A stretch of DNA of 64,000 nt from Dolichospermum planctonicum (GTDB taxonomy: Bacteria; Cyanobacteriota; Cyanobacteriia; Cyanobacteriales; Nostocaceae), in contig NZ_BJCF01000011.1 in NCBI RefSeq assembly GCF_005402965.1, positions 32,265 through 96,264 on the forward strand, read 5' to 3'. The position numbers and the translations under genes are program-made. The stretch's first letter is position 1. Each line of letters begins with the position of its first letter. Below the pieces are notes generated by a model. The model was given only the letters and a program-made list of their open reading frames with translations. It searched no databases and was not told the origin of the DNA. Shown in pieces: positions 27,711-37,324 of this stretch.

Positions 27711-29041
27711 TTTAACTGCAATAAATCATGTTTAAATAAGGCATCGGCTGATTGTTTGATCACTGTAAATGGCAAACCAGATTTATCAGCAATATCCAAC
27801 AAACTATGATTACCATCTGATAAATTTAGTACCCAAAGAATTGCTAGTTCATTGAGTTGTTCTTCTGCTTGTCCACCCACTGCCCGATATAACCCTCTTT
27901 TCCCCAGTCTTGGTTCACATTTAGGATTCTGATTTAAGTAGGTTTTATTGTCTTCTAGAATCTCCATGGCCGATAAACATTTGGAGAAAGAATCTACTAA
28001 ATCAGGAATTTGGACAAATGACAAATTATCGGCGGATGTATGATATTCAGGAAAACTACCATGAGGCGATCGCATCAAGCAACCTACAGCGAGATTAAAT
28101 CCAGGAGAACAATATTGCCTTTCATCATAACCATAAGGGAAAAAATCAATAATTTCATATTTTTCTTTTCCGTTTTGCATAATATGAACTAATATCCGAT
28201 CAATTTCAGCATCACCTCGGCGACTTTTTTTATAATTAATTTTTCCTGGATCACCAAGACAAGTTAATACTAAACCATGTTTAATATTGTGAACTTGTGC
28301 CTCATTTAAAGACAGCCAAGTAATAGAACCAATCGTCCCTGGAATAAACAGAAATCTGTAAGAATAGTTTAAAGATATCTGGCTAAGATGTTTAGCTAAA
28401 AAAGTAGCGATCGCTATTCCAGAAAGGTTATCATTTGCCAATGAAGGGTGACAAACATGACAAGAAATTAGCACTTCATCACTGGTATCTCCGGGAATAT
28501 AATACTCACCATAACTGAGATAACCAGGCTCTAAAGAAGAATCTATACAAACTTCATATTCTTCATCTCGTAATCCCAGATATTGATTATGACTTAAACA
28601 AAAGCCCCAACTTTCTCGATAATATGAAGTGCGATAAGGAACCCAATCTGGATAATCTGGCAGAGTAAATAAGTGATTTTTTAATTCAGATAAAGAAATT
28701 TTCTGATGTACAGGCACACTATAATTAACAACATGAAGATTGGATTTTTTGAAATCAATAATCCGTTCACCTTCAGAGTTTTTGATATAAGCATCTCGAA
28801 TATTCCATTCTTTAGGTACTGTCCAATCAAATACTTGAGTACCAGAAGGAACTTCATGAACTAGTAAAGGAATATGCTGTTGAATTAACCGGAGAGTCTC
28901 CCGAACACCATTACCAGTAATACTGCGGCAAATAGGATACATTTGAGTCATCAATTGATAAATTTCTTGACCAATATTCCCCGGTTGTATCATTGGTTGA
29001 TTATCAATTAATTTATCTTGTTTAATAGGAGTATGAACCAT
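27707..29041 (-). CDS. DUF4910 / M28-like aminopeptidase-fold protein
   Basis: From the chosen ATG at 29041 (GTGAGG six bases before it) the product has 444 residues. An upstream frame to 29161 lacks a good ribosome site. Zinc-ligand motifs of the M28-like fold are present: SCHVCHPSLANDNLSG in the middle and EYHTSADN later, followed by a C-terminal winged-helix-like region (LLDIADKSGLPFTVIK). Members of this family recur in polysaccharide clusters rather than with peptidases. A role in forming or cleaving an amide on an amino sugar or sugar acid is possible, but this is inference. It matches the content of the HEP island of PCC 7120. Confidence 0.75.
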   Translation of the reverse strand: MVHTPIKQDKLIDNQPMIQPGNIGQEIYQLMTQMYPICRSITGNGVRETLRLIQQHIPLLVHEVPSGTQVFDWTVPKEWNIRDAYIKNSEGERIIDFKKSNLHVVNYSVPVHQKISLSELKNHLFTLPDYPDWVPYRTSYYRESWGFCLSHNQYLGLRDEEYEVCIDSSLEPGYLSYGEYYIPGDTSDEVLISCHVCHPSLANDNLSGIAIATFLAKHLSQISLNYSYRFLFIPGTIGSITWLSLNEAQVHNIKHGLVLTCLGDPGKINYKKSRRGDAEIDRILVHIMQNGKEKYEIIDFFPYGYDERQYCSPGFNLAVGCLMRSPHGSFPEYHTSADNLSFVQIPDLVDSFSKCLSAMEILEDNKTYLNQNPKCEPRLGKRGLYRAVGGQAEEQLNELAILWVLNLSDGNHSLLDIADKSGLPFTVIKQSADALFKHDLLQLK

Positions 29042-29269
29042 AAAAAACCTCACGAATTTATGAAAATAATCCCTGCTAAAATACATCTTTCTATATCCAA
29101 ATCGTTGAGTTAAATATTTTTTCTTCTCTCCCTGTCCTTCGTGCTGAAAGTAGCTAGTCAAAAAAATAATTTTAGACTCAACAGAAGCCTCTGGAATTAT
29201 ATATGTAAATTCAGAGGTCTAATGAAAATATCAGGAAACCTCTGAATTATTTTGATAGTTTTTTTAAAA

Positions 29270-30589
29270 CTATTTTATTAGTGCCAATAAAGTTTCTGCT
29301 GCCGGAGCAAAATAAACTGATTGTTCAGCGCGTAATTTATCGCAAAGTCTGCCTTCAGGTAATTCTACATCATCGTAAGTGAGAACCTGATCTTTAGGAA
29401 TATCGCGCTTCAAGCGACATCCTTCTGCAATACCCATTGGTAGTAAGTTTTGTTGTTGAACAATGGGGGAATTTTCACATTGTCCATAGGTCATGTAATA
29501 ACCAATACCATCAATGGTTTCTCCGGCTCGGAGGTCAATTTTGGCCGTGGTGACAACATCAACCACCGGACCGGCGATTGGTGTCAGTACAGCATCATGA
29601 AAGAGGACAGCACGGGCTACTGATAGGGGAACTTCAAAATGGCACAGGTGATAGGGGGTGTAGAAACTGTAGAGAGGTCCTTCACCTAGTTTATACAGGT
29701 TGAGATAATGACGTTGTTTGGGGTCTTCATGGGTAGCAAAAACAAATACTCCCGGACTTGGTTTAGCGCCAACGACATAATCAACGATACCGCCTAATTC
29801 TTGCAGTTGGTCAATATCGTACATTTTAGTCATTTCATCAACGTGACCCGTGTAGTCATATCCCAACATCCCCCGCTTGGCTACTTGCATCCCTGTACCA
29901 TTAGCTACGATCGCCTGCTCAAAGGAGATTTTTGTACCATCAGCAAAACTTGTCACCATGGCGGGATTTTGACCCCAGCGCTGGGCGAAACCGGCTTGGG
30001 TGGTGGGGTTGCGGTAAGGGTCTTGTAAACCCTTAATATTGCCACACAGAAGGGGCTTTAAACCGATGCTTTTGACAAAGCGGTAGAGATTCATCTCTAC
30101 CCCTGGTTGGTCGCCGTCACAGGCACTCAGGATGACTCCAGCCCGGTCTGCGTGAACTTTGAGGATGGGTCCAATTGTGCCATCAAGTTCGGCATTCATT
30201 AAGATGATATGCTTTTGATGAGCGATCGCAGACATGACCAAATGAGTCGCGTATTCAATTGTCCCGGTGACTTCAATGATTGCATCTATACCATCTGCTT
30301 CACATAGCAGCATAGCATCTTCGGTGATGGCATATTCATTTTCAGCGATTGCATCTTCCAAATCAGCTAAATTGGCAATAATTTTGATATTTTCAATTCC
30401 TGCTTCTAAATAAGCTCGTTTGGCTGTATCAATGTGACGATTAGAAATAGCCACCAACTCCATTCCTGGCACAGAATTGATAATTTGATTAGCAATGCCT
30501 CGACCCATAAAACCAGCGCCAATCATCGCCACTTTTACTGGTTTACCTAATGCAGCCCGTGCTTGTAAAGCCTTATCAACAATAATCAT
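29270..30589 (-). CDS. NAD(P)-dependent dehydrogenase with C-terminal SAF domain
   Basis: A homoserine-dehydrogenase-like Rossmann protein of 439 residues. The ATG at 30589 follows AGGAG by eight bases and lies two bases after the rfbC stop. The frame to 30628 would overlap rfbC and is rejected. The nucleotide motif VAMIGAGFMGRGIANQI is near residue 20. The last 80 residues (GCRLKRDIPKDQVLTYDDV) form a SAF domain as in sialic acid synthases and antifreeze-like proteins. Its close coupling with rfbC suggests oxidation or reduction of a sugar intermediate. The substrate is unknown. Confidence 0.8.
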   Translation of the reverse strand: MIIVDKALQARAALGKPVKVAMIGAGFMGRGIANQIINSVPGMELVAISNRHIDTAKRAYLEAGIENIKIIANLADLEDAIAENEYAITEDAMLLCEADGIDAIIEVTGTIEYATHLVMSAIAHQKHIILMNAELDGTIGPILKVHADRAGVILSACDGDQPGVEMNLYRFVKSIGLKPLLCGNIKGLQDPYRNPTTQAGFAQRWGQNPAMVTSFADGTKISFEQAIVANGTGMQVAKRGMLGYDYTGHVDEMTKMYDIDQLQELGGIVDYVVGAKPSPGVFVFATHEDPKQRHYLNLYKLGEGPLYSFYTPYHLCHFEVPLSVARAVLFHDAVLTPIAGPVVDVVTTAKIDLRAGETIDGIGYYMTYGQCENSPIVQQQNLLPMGIAEGCRLKRDIPKDQVLTYDDVELPEGRLCDKLRAEQSVYFAPAAETLLALIK

Positions 30590-30591
30590 AA

Positions 30592-31137
30592 TTAAACTCC
30601 TATCAAAATAGATTCTAGTAAAGGCCAATTCCGATCTTTATCAGACATTTCTGTGGCAGTTAATGGCCAAGAAATTCCTAAAATTGGGTCATCATAACGT
30701 AATCCTCGTTCATATCCAGGAGTATAAAATTCACCCACTTGATATACAACTTCTGCACCATCTGTTAAAGCTTGATAACCATGAGCAAACATTTCTGGTA
30801 CATAAAGAGCGCGGCGATTTTGGGCAGTCAATTCTATACCAATATGCGATAAATAAGTTGGAGATTCAGGACGCATATCAACAATTACATCATAAATAGC
30901 TCCTTGAGTGCAGCGAATTAATTTTGTTTCTGCTGCGGGGAGAGTTTGATAGTGCATTCCTCGCAATGTACCTTTTTTATGATTAAAAGAAAGGTTACAT
31001 TGGGCAACTGTGGGTTTTAAACCATGAGCGATAAATTCATCAGCGCAGAAAGTGCGAGCAAAAAAACCGCGAGAATCAGGCTTTTCTTCCAAGTCAATAA
31101 TGAAAGCACCAGCGAGTTTAGTAGAGGTAAAAATCAT
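30592..31137 (-). CDS. rfbC: dTDP/CDP-4-keto-6-deoxyhexose 3,5-epimerase (RfbC/RmlC type)
   Basis: A 181-residue cupin epimerase of the normal family length. The RGMHYQ motif (catalytic His), YDVIVDMR (Asp) and PEMFAHGYQAL are intact. The enzyme inverts C3 and/or C5 of NDP-4-keto-6-deoxy sugars. No rmlA, rmlB or rmlD is in this locus. The linked nucleotidyltransferase is RfbF, so the donor here may be CDP-linked. Its stop is immediately followed by the SAF-domain dehydrogenase gene. Confidence 0.87.
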   Translation of the reverse strand: MIFTSTKLAGAFIIDLEEKPDSRGFFARTFCADEFIAHGLKPTVAQCNLSFNHKKGTLRGMHYQTLPAAETKLIRCTQGAIYDVIVDMRPESPTYLSHIGIELTAQNRRALYVPEMFAHGYQALTDGAEVVYQVGEFYTPGYERGLRYDDPILGISWPLTATEMSDKDRNWPLLESILIGV

Positions 31138-31189
31138 AGTTGTTTAGGAAATTTTTGTTGAGGATAATAGAATTTTTTTGATTTTAGGT

Positions 31190-32047
31190 TTATACCTTTA
31201 ATCCTAATTGAGTATTTATTTTGGCAAAGGTATCATCATGATATTGTGTACAAAGTTCAGGTCGTTTAGGGAGGTTAGATGTGTATGTAAAAAACAGTGT
31301 TGAACGTTCTTTGTTTCTCACAGTTCCGTGATGTAAAATATTTCTAGTATCTGTAAAAATTACAGTTCCAGCTTTACCATGACATGATTTCCAAGCTGAT
31401 TTAGGAATAACTTTCATCATTTTATCATCGTTAATTCCTAAAAAATTAACTCGCCATAATTCATAATCAATTCGATAATTATTTAATCGTTCTAGAGGAT
31501 TTTTTGGCAGTGGTATATATTCAAATGGCCCATGTTCTTCAGTGACATCATTGAGATAGATAATAACTTTAATCATGCGTCTGTCTTCAGAATCTTTATG
31601 CCATAGTAGGGTTTCCAATTGCTTCTCATTAGGAAAGTCTTTCCGCACATGAACACCATGAAAAGCGATAGGTAAACCTATATAATGCTCAATGATATTT
31701 TGTAGTCGGGTTTCAATTCCCCAAGCCAAGAATTCTGGTAAATCTGTAACCGTATAAATTTGCGGTAATTTATATCCGGCACGGATATTTCTAGAGTTTA
31801 CCATACCATGTATAAAACTATTAGCAATAGCCAACATTTTTGGAGTAGATGATAAACCTAATTCTTCTAAAGATGTGATGCAAACACCTGATTGTTTGAG
31901 AGTATCAACAATCAATTTATCTGTTGAATTAATGGCAGGTAAATTTTTAGCATGATGCCAAAGTGACATTCGATAATTTAACTCAGAACTTAAAGTTGAG
32001 ATTTTTTCTTGAATTTTTTGAAGCATAGTATACTTACCAATTAACAC
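31190..32047 (-). CDS. Phytanoyl-CoA dioxygenase (PhyH)-like Fe/2-oxoglutarate oxygenase
   Basis: A 285-residue protein with the iron motif HxD (LLWHKDSEDRR) and the distal His plus Arg (ILHHGTVRNKERS) of the PhyH superfamily. It should hydroxylate a small substrate using 2-oxoglutarate and O2. The start is uncertain: GTG at 32047 follows GAGGAT by about nine bases, while an ATG at 32026 would remove seven residues. It lies six bases after the GT2 stop, so it is tightly coupled. Within a sugar cluster it could hydroxylate a sugar or a glycan substituent. Confidence 0.75.
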   Translation of the reverse strand: MLIGKYTMLQKIQEKISTLSSELNYRMSLWHHAKNLPAINSTDKLIVDTLKQSGVCITSLEELGLSSTPKMLAIANSFIHGMVNSRNIRAGYKLPQIYTVTDLPEFLAWGIETRLQNIIEHYIGLPIAFHGVHVRKDFPNEKQLETLLWHKDSEDRRMIKVIIYLNDVTEEHGPFEYIPLPKNPLERLNNYRIDYELWRVNFLGINDDKMMKVIPKSAWKSCHGKAGTVIFTDTRNILHHGTVRNKERSTLFFTYTSNLPKRPELCTQYHDDTFAKINTQLGLKV

Positions 32048-32053
32048 TAATCT

Positions 32054-33067
32054 TTATCCTCTATGGCTTCTGACTTCGGAAGTTGTTGTTATCTCCAGTT
32101 CTGCTTCCGCTACTTTAAATTCTTTCATGGGTATTAATTCAAAAGCTGCCACACTAGCTAAAGCCAAAAAAGGAACTACTGTCTTGATAGCCGATACAGG
32201 CCATCTTCTCATTGCCCCTAAAAAGACTTTTAAGTTTACTTCTTTTAAATTTTGGACAATCATTCGGCGACAATATGCTTGAGAATATCCAATTTCTTGA
32301 AGTTTTAAAATAACTTCAGGTATATGTTGGTATTGCATTAAAAGTGCGGCTTTGGGATCTTTTTGCCAATGACTAACACCAACAATACATTCTAAATAGT
32401 TATCTTTAGTGACAATGACCTTTCCATGAGCAGCGCAATATCCCGTTAAATAACCAAAGTATATCCAATTCTTCTTCCCTTCTGGCCAAAATTCCAGGGC
32501 TTTTTGAACAGTTTCCGTGCGAAAAATAGTTGATGAAAGAAAAATTACAGCCCCCACACTTTTAGCAAAACTATGTTCAAAAATAGCTTTACCATCACCA
32601 TTTCCGTCTTCACTATCAATATCAAACCAGCGATTACCAACTATTTTTGGAGGATGTACTTCTTCACCAGTAATTTTATTTCTACCAGAAAAATTCAGCA
32701 GTAATAATGATAAGTTGTCCTGTTGTTTAATCTGATCTAAAACATAAGTAATAGCTCGATTTTGAATGGGATCATCATCACCAATTGCCCAAACATATTT
32801 AGTTTTTGCAGCCTCTAGACAATAAGTGACATTTTTAATTACCCCAATATTTTCACTATTTTTATTGGTGTGAAATGTAATCTGGTTCAGATTTTCTTTC
32901 CACTTATTAATGACTGCCTGAGTATTGTCAGTAGAACAGTTATCAGAAACTAAGATTTCACAGTCAGATTCATAACCTTTAATAGCTTCAGATAACCAAC
33001 GTAATTGTTTATTAAGTAACTCGGCTCGATTGTAAGTAGGAATAGCAATAGTTAGTAATTTGTTCAT
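32054..33067 (-). CDS. Glycosyltransferase family 2
   Basis: The enzyme starts best at the ATG at 33067, giving MNKLLTIAIPTYNRAELL. An upstream frame to 33124 adds a non-homologous leader. The GT-A motifs ILVSDNCSTDN and WAIGDDDPI are intact, and the C-terminus ends with a hydrophobic helix. A truncated second copy of its first 45 or so codons lies at 34611-34769. The product is presumably a HEP transferase. Confidence 0.85.
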   Translation of the reverse strand: MNKLLTIAIPTYNRAELLNKQLRWLSEAIKGYESDCEILVSDNCSTDNTQAVINKWKENLNQITFHTNKNSENIGVIKNVTYCLEAAKTKYVWAIGDDDPIQNRAITYVLDQIKQQDNLSLLLLNFSGRNKITGEEVHPPKIVGNRWFDIDSEDGNGDGKAIFEHSFAKSVGAVIFLSSTIFRTETVQKALEFWPEGKKNWIYFGYLTGYCAAHGKVIVTKDNYLECIVGVSHWQKDPKAALLMQYQHIPEVILKLQEIGYSQAYCRRMIVQNLKEVNLKVFLGAMRRWPVSAIKTVVPFLALASVAAFELIPMKEFKVAEAELEITTTSEVRSHRG

Positions 33068-33234
33068 GGTAAAAAGATATCTCTGGTAATAATTTATTAG
33101 GACTTGAGGATTTAGTAGATACATTTTCCTGATTTTAATGAGGTTTTAAAGTGTGGGAATGAGGATAATTATTGTTTGAATAAAACTTTATCTCATAGCC
33201 CACAAGCTTCTTCACCATAATTAAAAATTGTTAC

Positions 33235-34512
33235 TTATGATGCCATTAACATCATTTCGATGGGAGCATATTGATAAACTGTAACTTCAGGAATTGGTAC
33301 GACAAACTGACCACCCCATTCACTAATAAATGACATCTGTTGCATGACCTCATCCTTGAGATTCCAAGGTAAAATTAGCAGATAATCAGGTTTAGTTTCG
33401 CGGATTTTTTCAGGATGTAAAATAGGAATATGAGTTCCTGGTAAAAATAGTCCTTGTTTATGGGGATTTCGATCTACTGTATAATCAATTAAATCTTTAT
33501 CCACACCACAGTAATTTAAGAGTGTATTACCTTTAGCAGGTGCACCATAACCCACAATTGATTTACCTTCTGCTTTGGCTGTGAGTAGAAATTTCAGAAG
33601 TTTAAACTTAGTATCTTTGACTTTTTCTTCAAAGAAAATATATGTCTCTAGCCGATTTAAGCCAGCATAAATTTCTTTAGCTTTGAGTTGGGTAACCCGC
33701 TCACTAATTATGGGAAATGCAGCATGATCATGTTTACCATAAATTCGCAATGAACCACCATGAGTTGGTAATTCTTCAACATCAAAGAGGGTTAAGTTAT
33801 GAGCCGCAAAAATTTGCTCAACAGAGAGGAAGGATAAATAAGAAAAATGCTCGTGGTAAATTGTGTCAAATTGATTATGTTCAATTAACTGTAATAAATG
33901 GGGAAATTCCATTGTTAAAATGCCATTTGGCTTTAAAACAATCTTCATTCCTGCTACAAAATCGTTGATATTGGGTACATGAGCCAATACATTATTACCC
34001 AGCAATAAATCAGCTTGTTGATTAGCGGCTACTAATTCTCTGGCTGTCTGAATTCCAAAAAATTTAGTCAGACTAGGAATACCTTTAGCAATAGCAACTT
34101 CAGCAGTATTCGCGGCTGGTTCTATTCCTAAAACGGGAATTCCCTTTTCCTGAAAATACTGGAGGAGATACCCATCATTACTAGCAATTTCAATTATTTG
34201 GCTATGGTTGTTAAAACCAAACTTTTCTACCATCAAATCAGTGTAAGCTTTAGCATGAGCTAACCAACTTTCTGAGTAGGAAGAAAAGTAAGCATAATCA
34301 CCATCACCAAAAATGTGATCTGGAGATTCAAATTCTTCTAACTGCACCAATAAACATTCCTCACAAACATAGGTATGCAGAGGGTAAAACTTTTCTTTTT
34401 GATTTAACTGTTCAGATGTGAGATAGTCATTTGCTATGGGTGATTTTCCTAAATTTATAAAGGTATGTTGCAGTGGATTATGACAAAAGCGACAATTATT
34501 TTTCATGGCCAA
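33235..34512 (-). CDS. Sugar C-methyltransferase (NovU/TylC3-like, zinc-binding N-terminus)
   Basis: A 425-residue class I SAM-dependent methyltransferase. The N-terminal zinc site is formed by CRFC (residues 7-10) and CEEC (about 50-53). The SAM-binding segment is IIEIASNDGYLLQYF, and the C-terminal domain has GYGAPAKGNTLLNYC. This arrangement is that of enzymes that methylate C3 of NDP-4-keto-6-deoxy sugars to give branched-chain sugars. It lies with rfbF and rfbC, which would supply such intermediates. Confidence 0.85.
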   Translation of the reverse strand: MAMKNNCRFCHNPLQHTFINLGKSPIANDYLTSEQLNQKEKFYPLHTYVCEECLLVQLEEFESPDHIFGDGDYAYFSSYSESWLAHAKAYTDLMVEKFGFNNHSQIIEIASNDGYLLQYFQEKGIPVLGIEPAANTAEVAIAKGIPSLTKFFGIQTARELVAANQQADLLLGNNVLAHVPNINDFVAGMKIVLKPNGILTMEFPHLLQLIEHNQFDTIYHEHFSYLSFLSVEQIFAAHNLTLFDVEELPTHGGSLRIYGKHDHAAFPIISERVTQLKAKEIYAGLNRLETYIFFEEKVKDTKFKLLKFLLTAKAEGKSIVGYGAPAKGNTLLNYCGVDKDLIDYTVDRNPHKQGLFLPGTHIPILHPEKIRETKPDYLLILPWNLKDEVMQQMSFISEWGGQFVVPIPEVTVYQYAPIEMMLMAS

Positions 34513-34610
34513 TTACTCCCTATCCCTATTTGCTCTAAAATAAAGGGTTTTTATGATATGAAACGCACCAATCCTAAACTAACCTATCAATTATTTATTC
34601 TTGATTCGAT

Positions 34611-34769
34611 TTACCCCAAAGGAATAAATTCATCAGAACAATTATCAAAAACTAAAATTTCACACTCTGTTTTAAATCCTTTGATAGCCCGGGATAACCA
34701 AGTTAATTGTTTATCTAGTAACTCGGCTCGATTGTATGTAGGAATGGCAATGGTAAGTAATTTTTGCAT
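34611..34769 (-). pseudogene. Truncated duplicate of the GT2 N-terminus
   Basis: A 52-codon frame beginning MQKLLTIAIPTYNRAELLDK and continuing to FDNCSDEF. It is strongly similar in protein and DNA to the first 45 codons of the GT2 gene starting at 33067, then stops. The catalytic part is absent. It is a remnant of a duplication or rearrangement between the SDR and methyltransferase genes. Confidence 0.75.
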
Positions 34770-34815
34770 GATATGTTAATACCGATATGAGAAAATGACT
34801 TGGTATATAAGAAAT

Positions 34816-34891
34816 GTAGGTTGGGTTGACTCAAGGAAATCCAACAAAATTATTAATCGTGTTGGGTTTTGCTGTCGCTCAACCCAACCTC
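34816..34891. repeat. GTAGGTTGGGTT inverted-repeat element
   Basis: A MITE-like element with GTAGGTTGGGTTGA at one end and TCAACCCAACCTCC at the other. Related copies lie at 51199-51278, 56575-56653 and 59434-59466, with fragments near 45010 and 53968. Confidence 0.6.
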
Positions 34892-34909
34892 CAATATTTT
34901 CGGAATAAA

Positions 34910-35947
34910 TTAATAATTTTCCTGTTGATTCCAGAAAAAATACCGATCAATTTGTTCTGTGCGAATCAGATATTCTAATTGCTTTAATCTTGTAAAACCT
35001 CTAAATAAGAATGTGTCTTCTGTCATGTCAATTTGCTTGAACAAACTAAATAATTGTTCAGCCCCAATTTGAGCATTCCAATCACATTTAAATCCTGGTA
35101 AAATACTATTAATCTTCTCAAAACAAACTCGATAGCTGCGATTATCTGCACCATTATTACCAAAAGATAATTGACAACCAGGGAAAACATCGGCAACAAT
35201 TTCTGCTATTTCTTTAACTCGATAATTATTTGCAGTATCGCCAACATTAAAAATTTGATTGTGAATAATATCTCTAGGTGCTTCTAAGGCACAAACAATG
35301 GCTTTACAAATATCTAAAGCGTGAACTAATGGCCGCCAAGGTGTACCATCACTGGTCATTTTAATTTCTTTTGTAGTCCAAGCTAACCCCGCTAAATTAT
35401 TTAAAACTATATCAAATCGCATTCTAGGGGAAGCACCAAAAGCTGTCGCATTCCGCATGAAAGTAGGCGAAAAATCATCATCAGCTAATGGTTTAACATC
35501 TCTTTCTACTAATGTTTTACATTCGGCGTAAGCTGTTTGGGGATTAACTGGTGATTCTTCTGTAATATCACCTTCACTAGCTACACCATAAACACTACAG
35601 GAGGACATATAAACAAAGCGACGAACACCAACTGATTTGGCTAGATTAGCCAGACGAACTGAACCTAAATGATTAATATCATAAGTGATATTTGGTGATA
35701 ATTGTCCAGTAGGATCGTTAGATAATTCCGCCATGTGAACAATAGCTTCTACTCCTTCTAAATCTTCGGGATTGATATCACGAATATCTTTATTTAGGGT
35801 TTTAGCTGTTAAGTTAGTTCCGTTATATAGCCAACCAACTTTATAAAATCCAGTATCAACTCCAATAACTTCATGTCCTTTTTGCATGAGTAAAGAAGGT
35901 AATAAAGAACCAAGATAACCTTCTGTTCCGGTGACTAATATTTTCAT
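34910..35947 (-). CDS. NAD-dependent epimerase/dehydratase (extended SDR)
   Basis: A 345-residue SDR with TGTEGYLGS (NAD loop near residue 7), SSCSVYG and catalytic YAECK. It acts on an NDP-sugar. The SCSVY stretch lacks the Asp-Glu or Asp-Lys pair of 4,6-dehydratases, so an epimerase or reductase function is more likely than RfbG. It lies between the methyltransferase and the LhgO-like genes on the same strand. Confidence 0.82.
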   Translation of the reverse strand: MKILVTGTEGYLGSLLPSLLMQKGHEVIGVDTGFYKVGWLYNGTNLTAKTLNKDIRDINPEDLEGVEAIVHMAELSNDPTGQLSPNITYDINHLGSVRLANLAKSVGVRRFVYMSSCSVYGVASEGDITEESPVNPQTAYAECKTLVERDVKPLADDDFSPTFMRNATAFGASPRMRFDIVLNNLAGLAWTTKEIKMTSDGTPWRPLVHALDICKAIVCALEAPRDIIHNQIFNVGDTANNYRVKEIAEIVADVFPGCQLSFGNNGADNRSYRVCFEKINSILPGFKCDWNAQIGAEQLFSLFKQIDMTEDTFLFRGFTRLKQLEYLIRTEQIDRYFFWNQQENY

Positions 35948-36022
35948 GATTTTTAAAACTTTTGATGTGTGAAATTAACTTGTTTCTTGAAGAGTCACTA
36001 GAAAAGAAAATTTCCAGAATAA

Positions 36023-36058
36023 TTAACCGCAGATAAATGCAGATGAACACAGATAAGA
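36023..36058. repeat. AACCGCAGATAAA dispersed repeat
   Basis: A copy of the repeat TTAACCGCAGATAAATGCAG. Others lie near 11620, 44625, 45583 and 48688, all intergenic. Confidence 0.55.
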
Positions 36059-36068
36059 GATGATGCTG

Positions 36069-37280
36069 TTACGCTACTAAACTGTGTAAATGCGTTGGTT
36101 CTGGTATTTGCTTAACTATAGCTTTACCAATTTCTAAGGAAGAAGTTGCAGCGGGTGAAGGTGCATTACAAACATGAATGGAATTGTCACCATTAATGAT
36201 TAAAAAGTCATCTACTAGAGAACCGTCATTCATTAATGCTTGAGCGCGAACTCCTGCATGGGTAGGAATTATATCTGCTGCTTGCACTTCGGGAATTAGT
36301 TTTTGTAAACTTCTGACAAAGGCTGCTTTACTAAAGGAACGAATTATTTCTTTCATCCCTTCGGGAGCGTGTTTTCCTGCTAGTTTCCAAAAGCCAGGAT
36401 AGGTAATAACTTCGGCAAAATCTCGAAAGTCAAAATCGGTTTTTTTATAACCTTCACGTTTCAGGCTTAAAACTGCATTTGGTCCAGCGTGAACGCTGTT
36501 ATCAATCATGCGGGTAAAATGCACACCTAGAAAGGGGAAATCAGGGTTAGGAACTGGATAAATGAGAGTTTTGACCAAGTAGCGTTTTTCTGGGGTTAGT
36601 TCGTAATATTCACCGCGAAAGGGAACGATCTTAGCTTCAGGATTAGCCTTACCTAATTTTGCCATGCGATCGCTATGTAATCCGGCACAATTAATTATAA
36701 ATCGAGTTTCAAAACTGCCATTATTAGTTTCTAATACCTGATTTTTTCCCCTAGTGACAATTTTTAAAACTTGGGTATTAAGGCGTAAATCTCCTCCTTG
36801 ATTACGAATTAATTCCGCATATTTTAAACAAACTTTTTTGTAGTTAACAATTCCTGTACTAAATACTTGAACTCCACCAACACAACTAACGTGAGGTTCA
36901 ATTTCCTTGACTTCTTCTGGACTAATTCTTTTAACAGGAATACCGTTTTCTAAACCGCGTTTGTAGAGATTTTCTAAGCGGGGTAATTCTTGTTGATTAC
37001 TAGCCACAATCACTTTACCACAAACTTCATGATCAATATCATATTTCTGGCAAAATTCTACCATGGAACGGCTACCTTCACGGGAAAACTTAGCCTTAAA
37101 ACTTCCCGGTTTATAGTAAATACCAGAATGAATTACACCGCTATTATTACCAGTTTGATGAAATGCCCATTGACTCTCTTTTTCTACTACTAATATTTGG
37201 GCATTTGGATAACGCTCTCCTAAAGCCATTGCGGTGGAAAGTCCAACTATTCCCCCACCAATAATCGCAAAATCATACAT
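36069..37280 (-). CDS. lhgO: L-2-hydroxyglutarate oxidase-like FAD enzyme (LhgO family)
   Basis: A 403-residue DAO-fold flavoenzyme with the FAD motif DFAIIGGGIVGLSTAMAL at residues 3-20. GNNSGVIHSGIYYKPGSFKA and the C-terminal THAGVRAQAL are typical of LhgO. The named family oxidises L-2-hydroxyglutarate to 2-oxoglutarate. In this cluster it could recycle 2-oxoglutarate, the co-substrate of the PhyH-like oxygenase, or oxidise a sugar-linked hydroxy acid. It lies 44 bases from rfbF in the same operon. Confidence 0.82.
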   Translation of the reverse strand: MYDFAIIGGGIVGLSTAMALGERYPNAQILVVEKESQWAFHQTGNNSGVIHSGIYYKPGSFKAKFSREGSRSMVEFCQKYDIDHEVCGKVIVASNQQELPRLENLYKRGLENGIPVKRISPEEVKEIEPHVSCVGGVQVFSTGIVNYKKVCLKYAELIRNQGGDLRLNTQVLKIVTRGKNQVLETNNGSFETRFIINCAGLHSDRMAKLGKANPEAKIVPFRGEYYELTPEKRYLVKTLIYPVPNPDFPFLGVHFTRMIDNSVHAGPNAVLSLKREGYKKTDFDFRDFAEVITYPGFWKLAGKHAPEGMKEIIRSFSKAAFVRSLQKLIPEVQAADIIPTHAGVRAQALMNDGSLVDDFLIINGDNSIHVCNAPSPAATSSLEIGKAIVKQIPEPTHLHSLVA

Positions 37281-37324
37281 TAGTAATCTTTCCCTAATCC
37301 AATATCTAAAATCTCAAATTACTA

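Noticed and set aside
29041..29161. Longer N-terminus for the DUF4910 gene
   Set aside because: It lacks a ribosome site, and its sequence is basic and unlike the family; GTGAGG supports the ATG at 29041.
30589..30628. Earlier start for the SAF-domain dehydrogenase
   Set aside because: It would overlap rfbC by 37 bases; AGGAG precedes the ATG at 30589.
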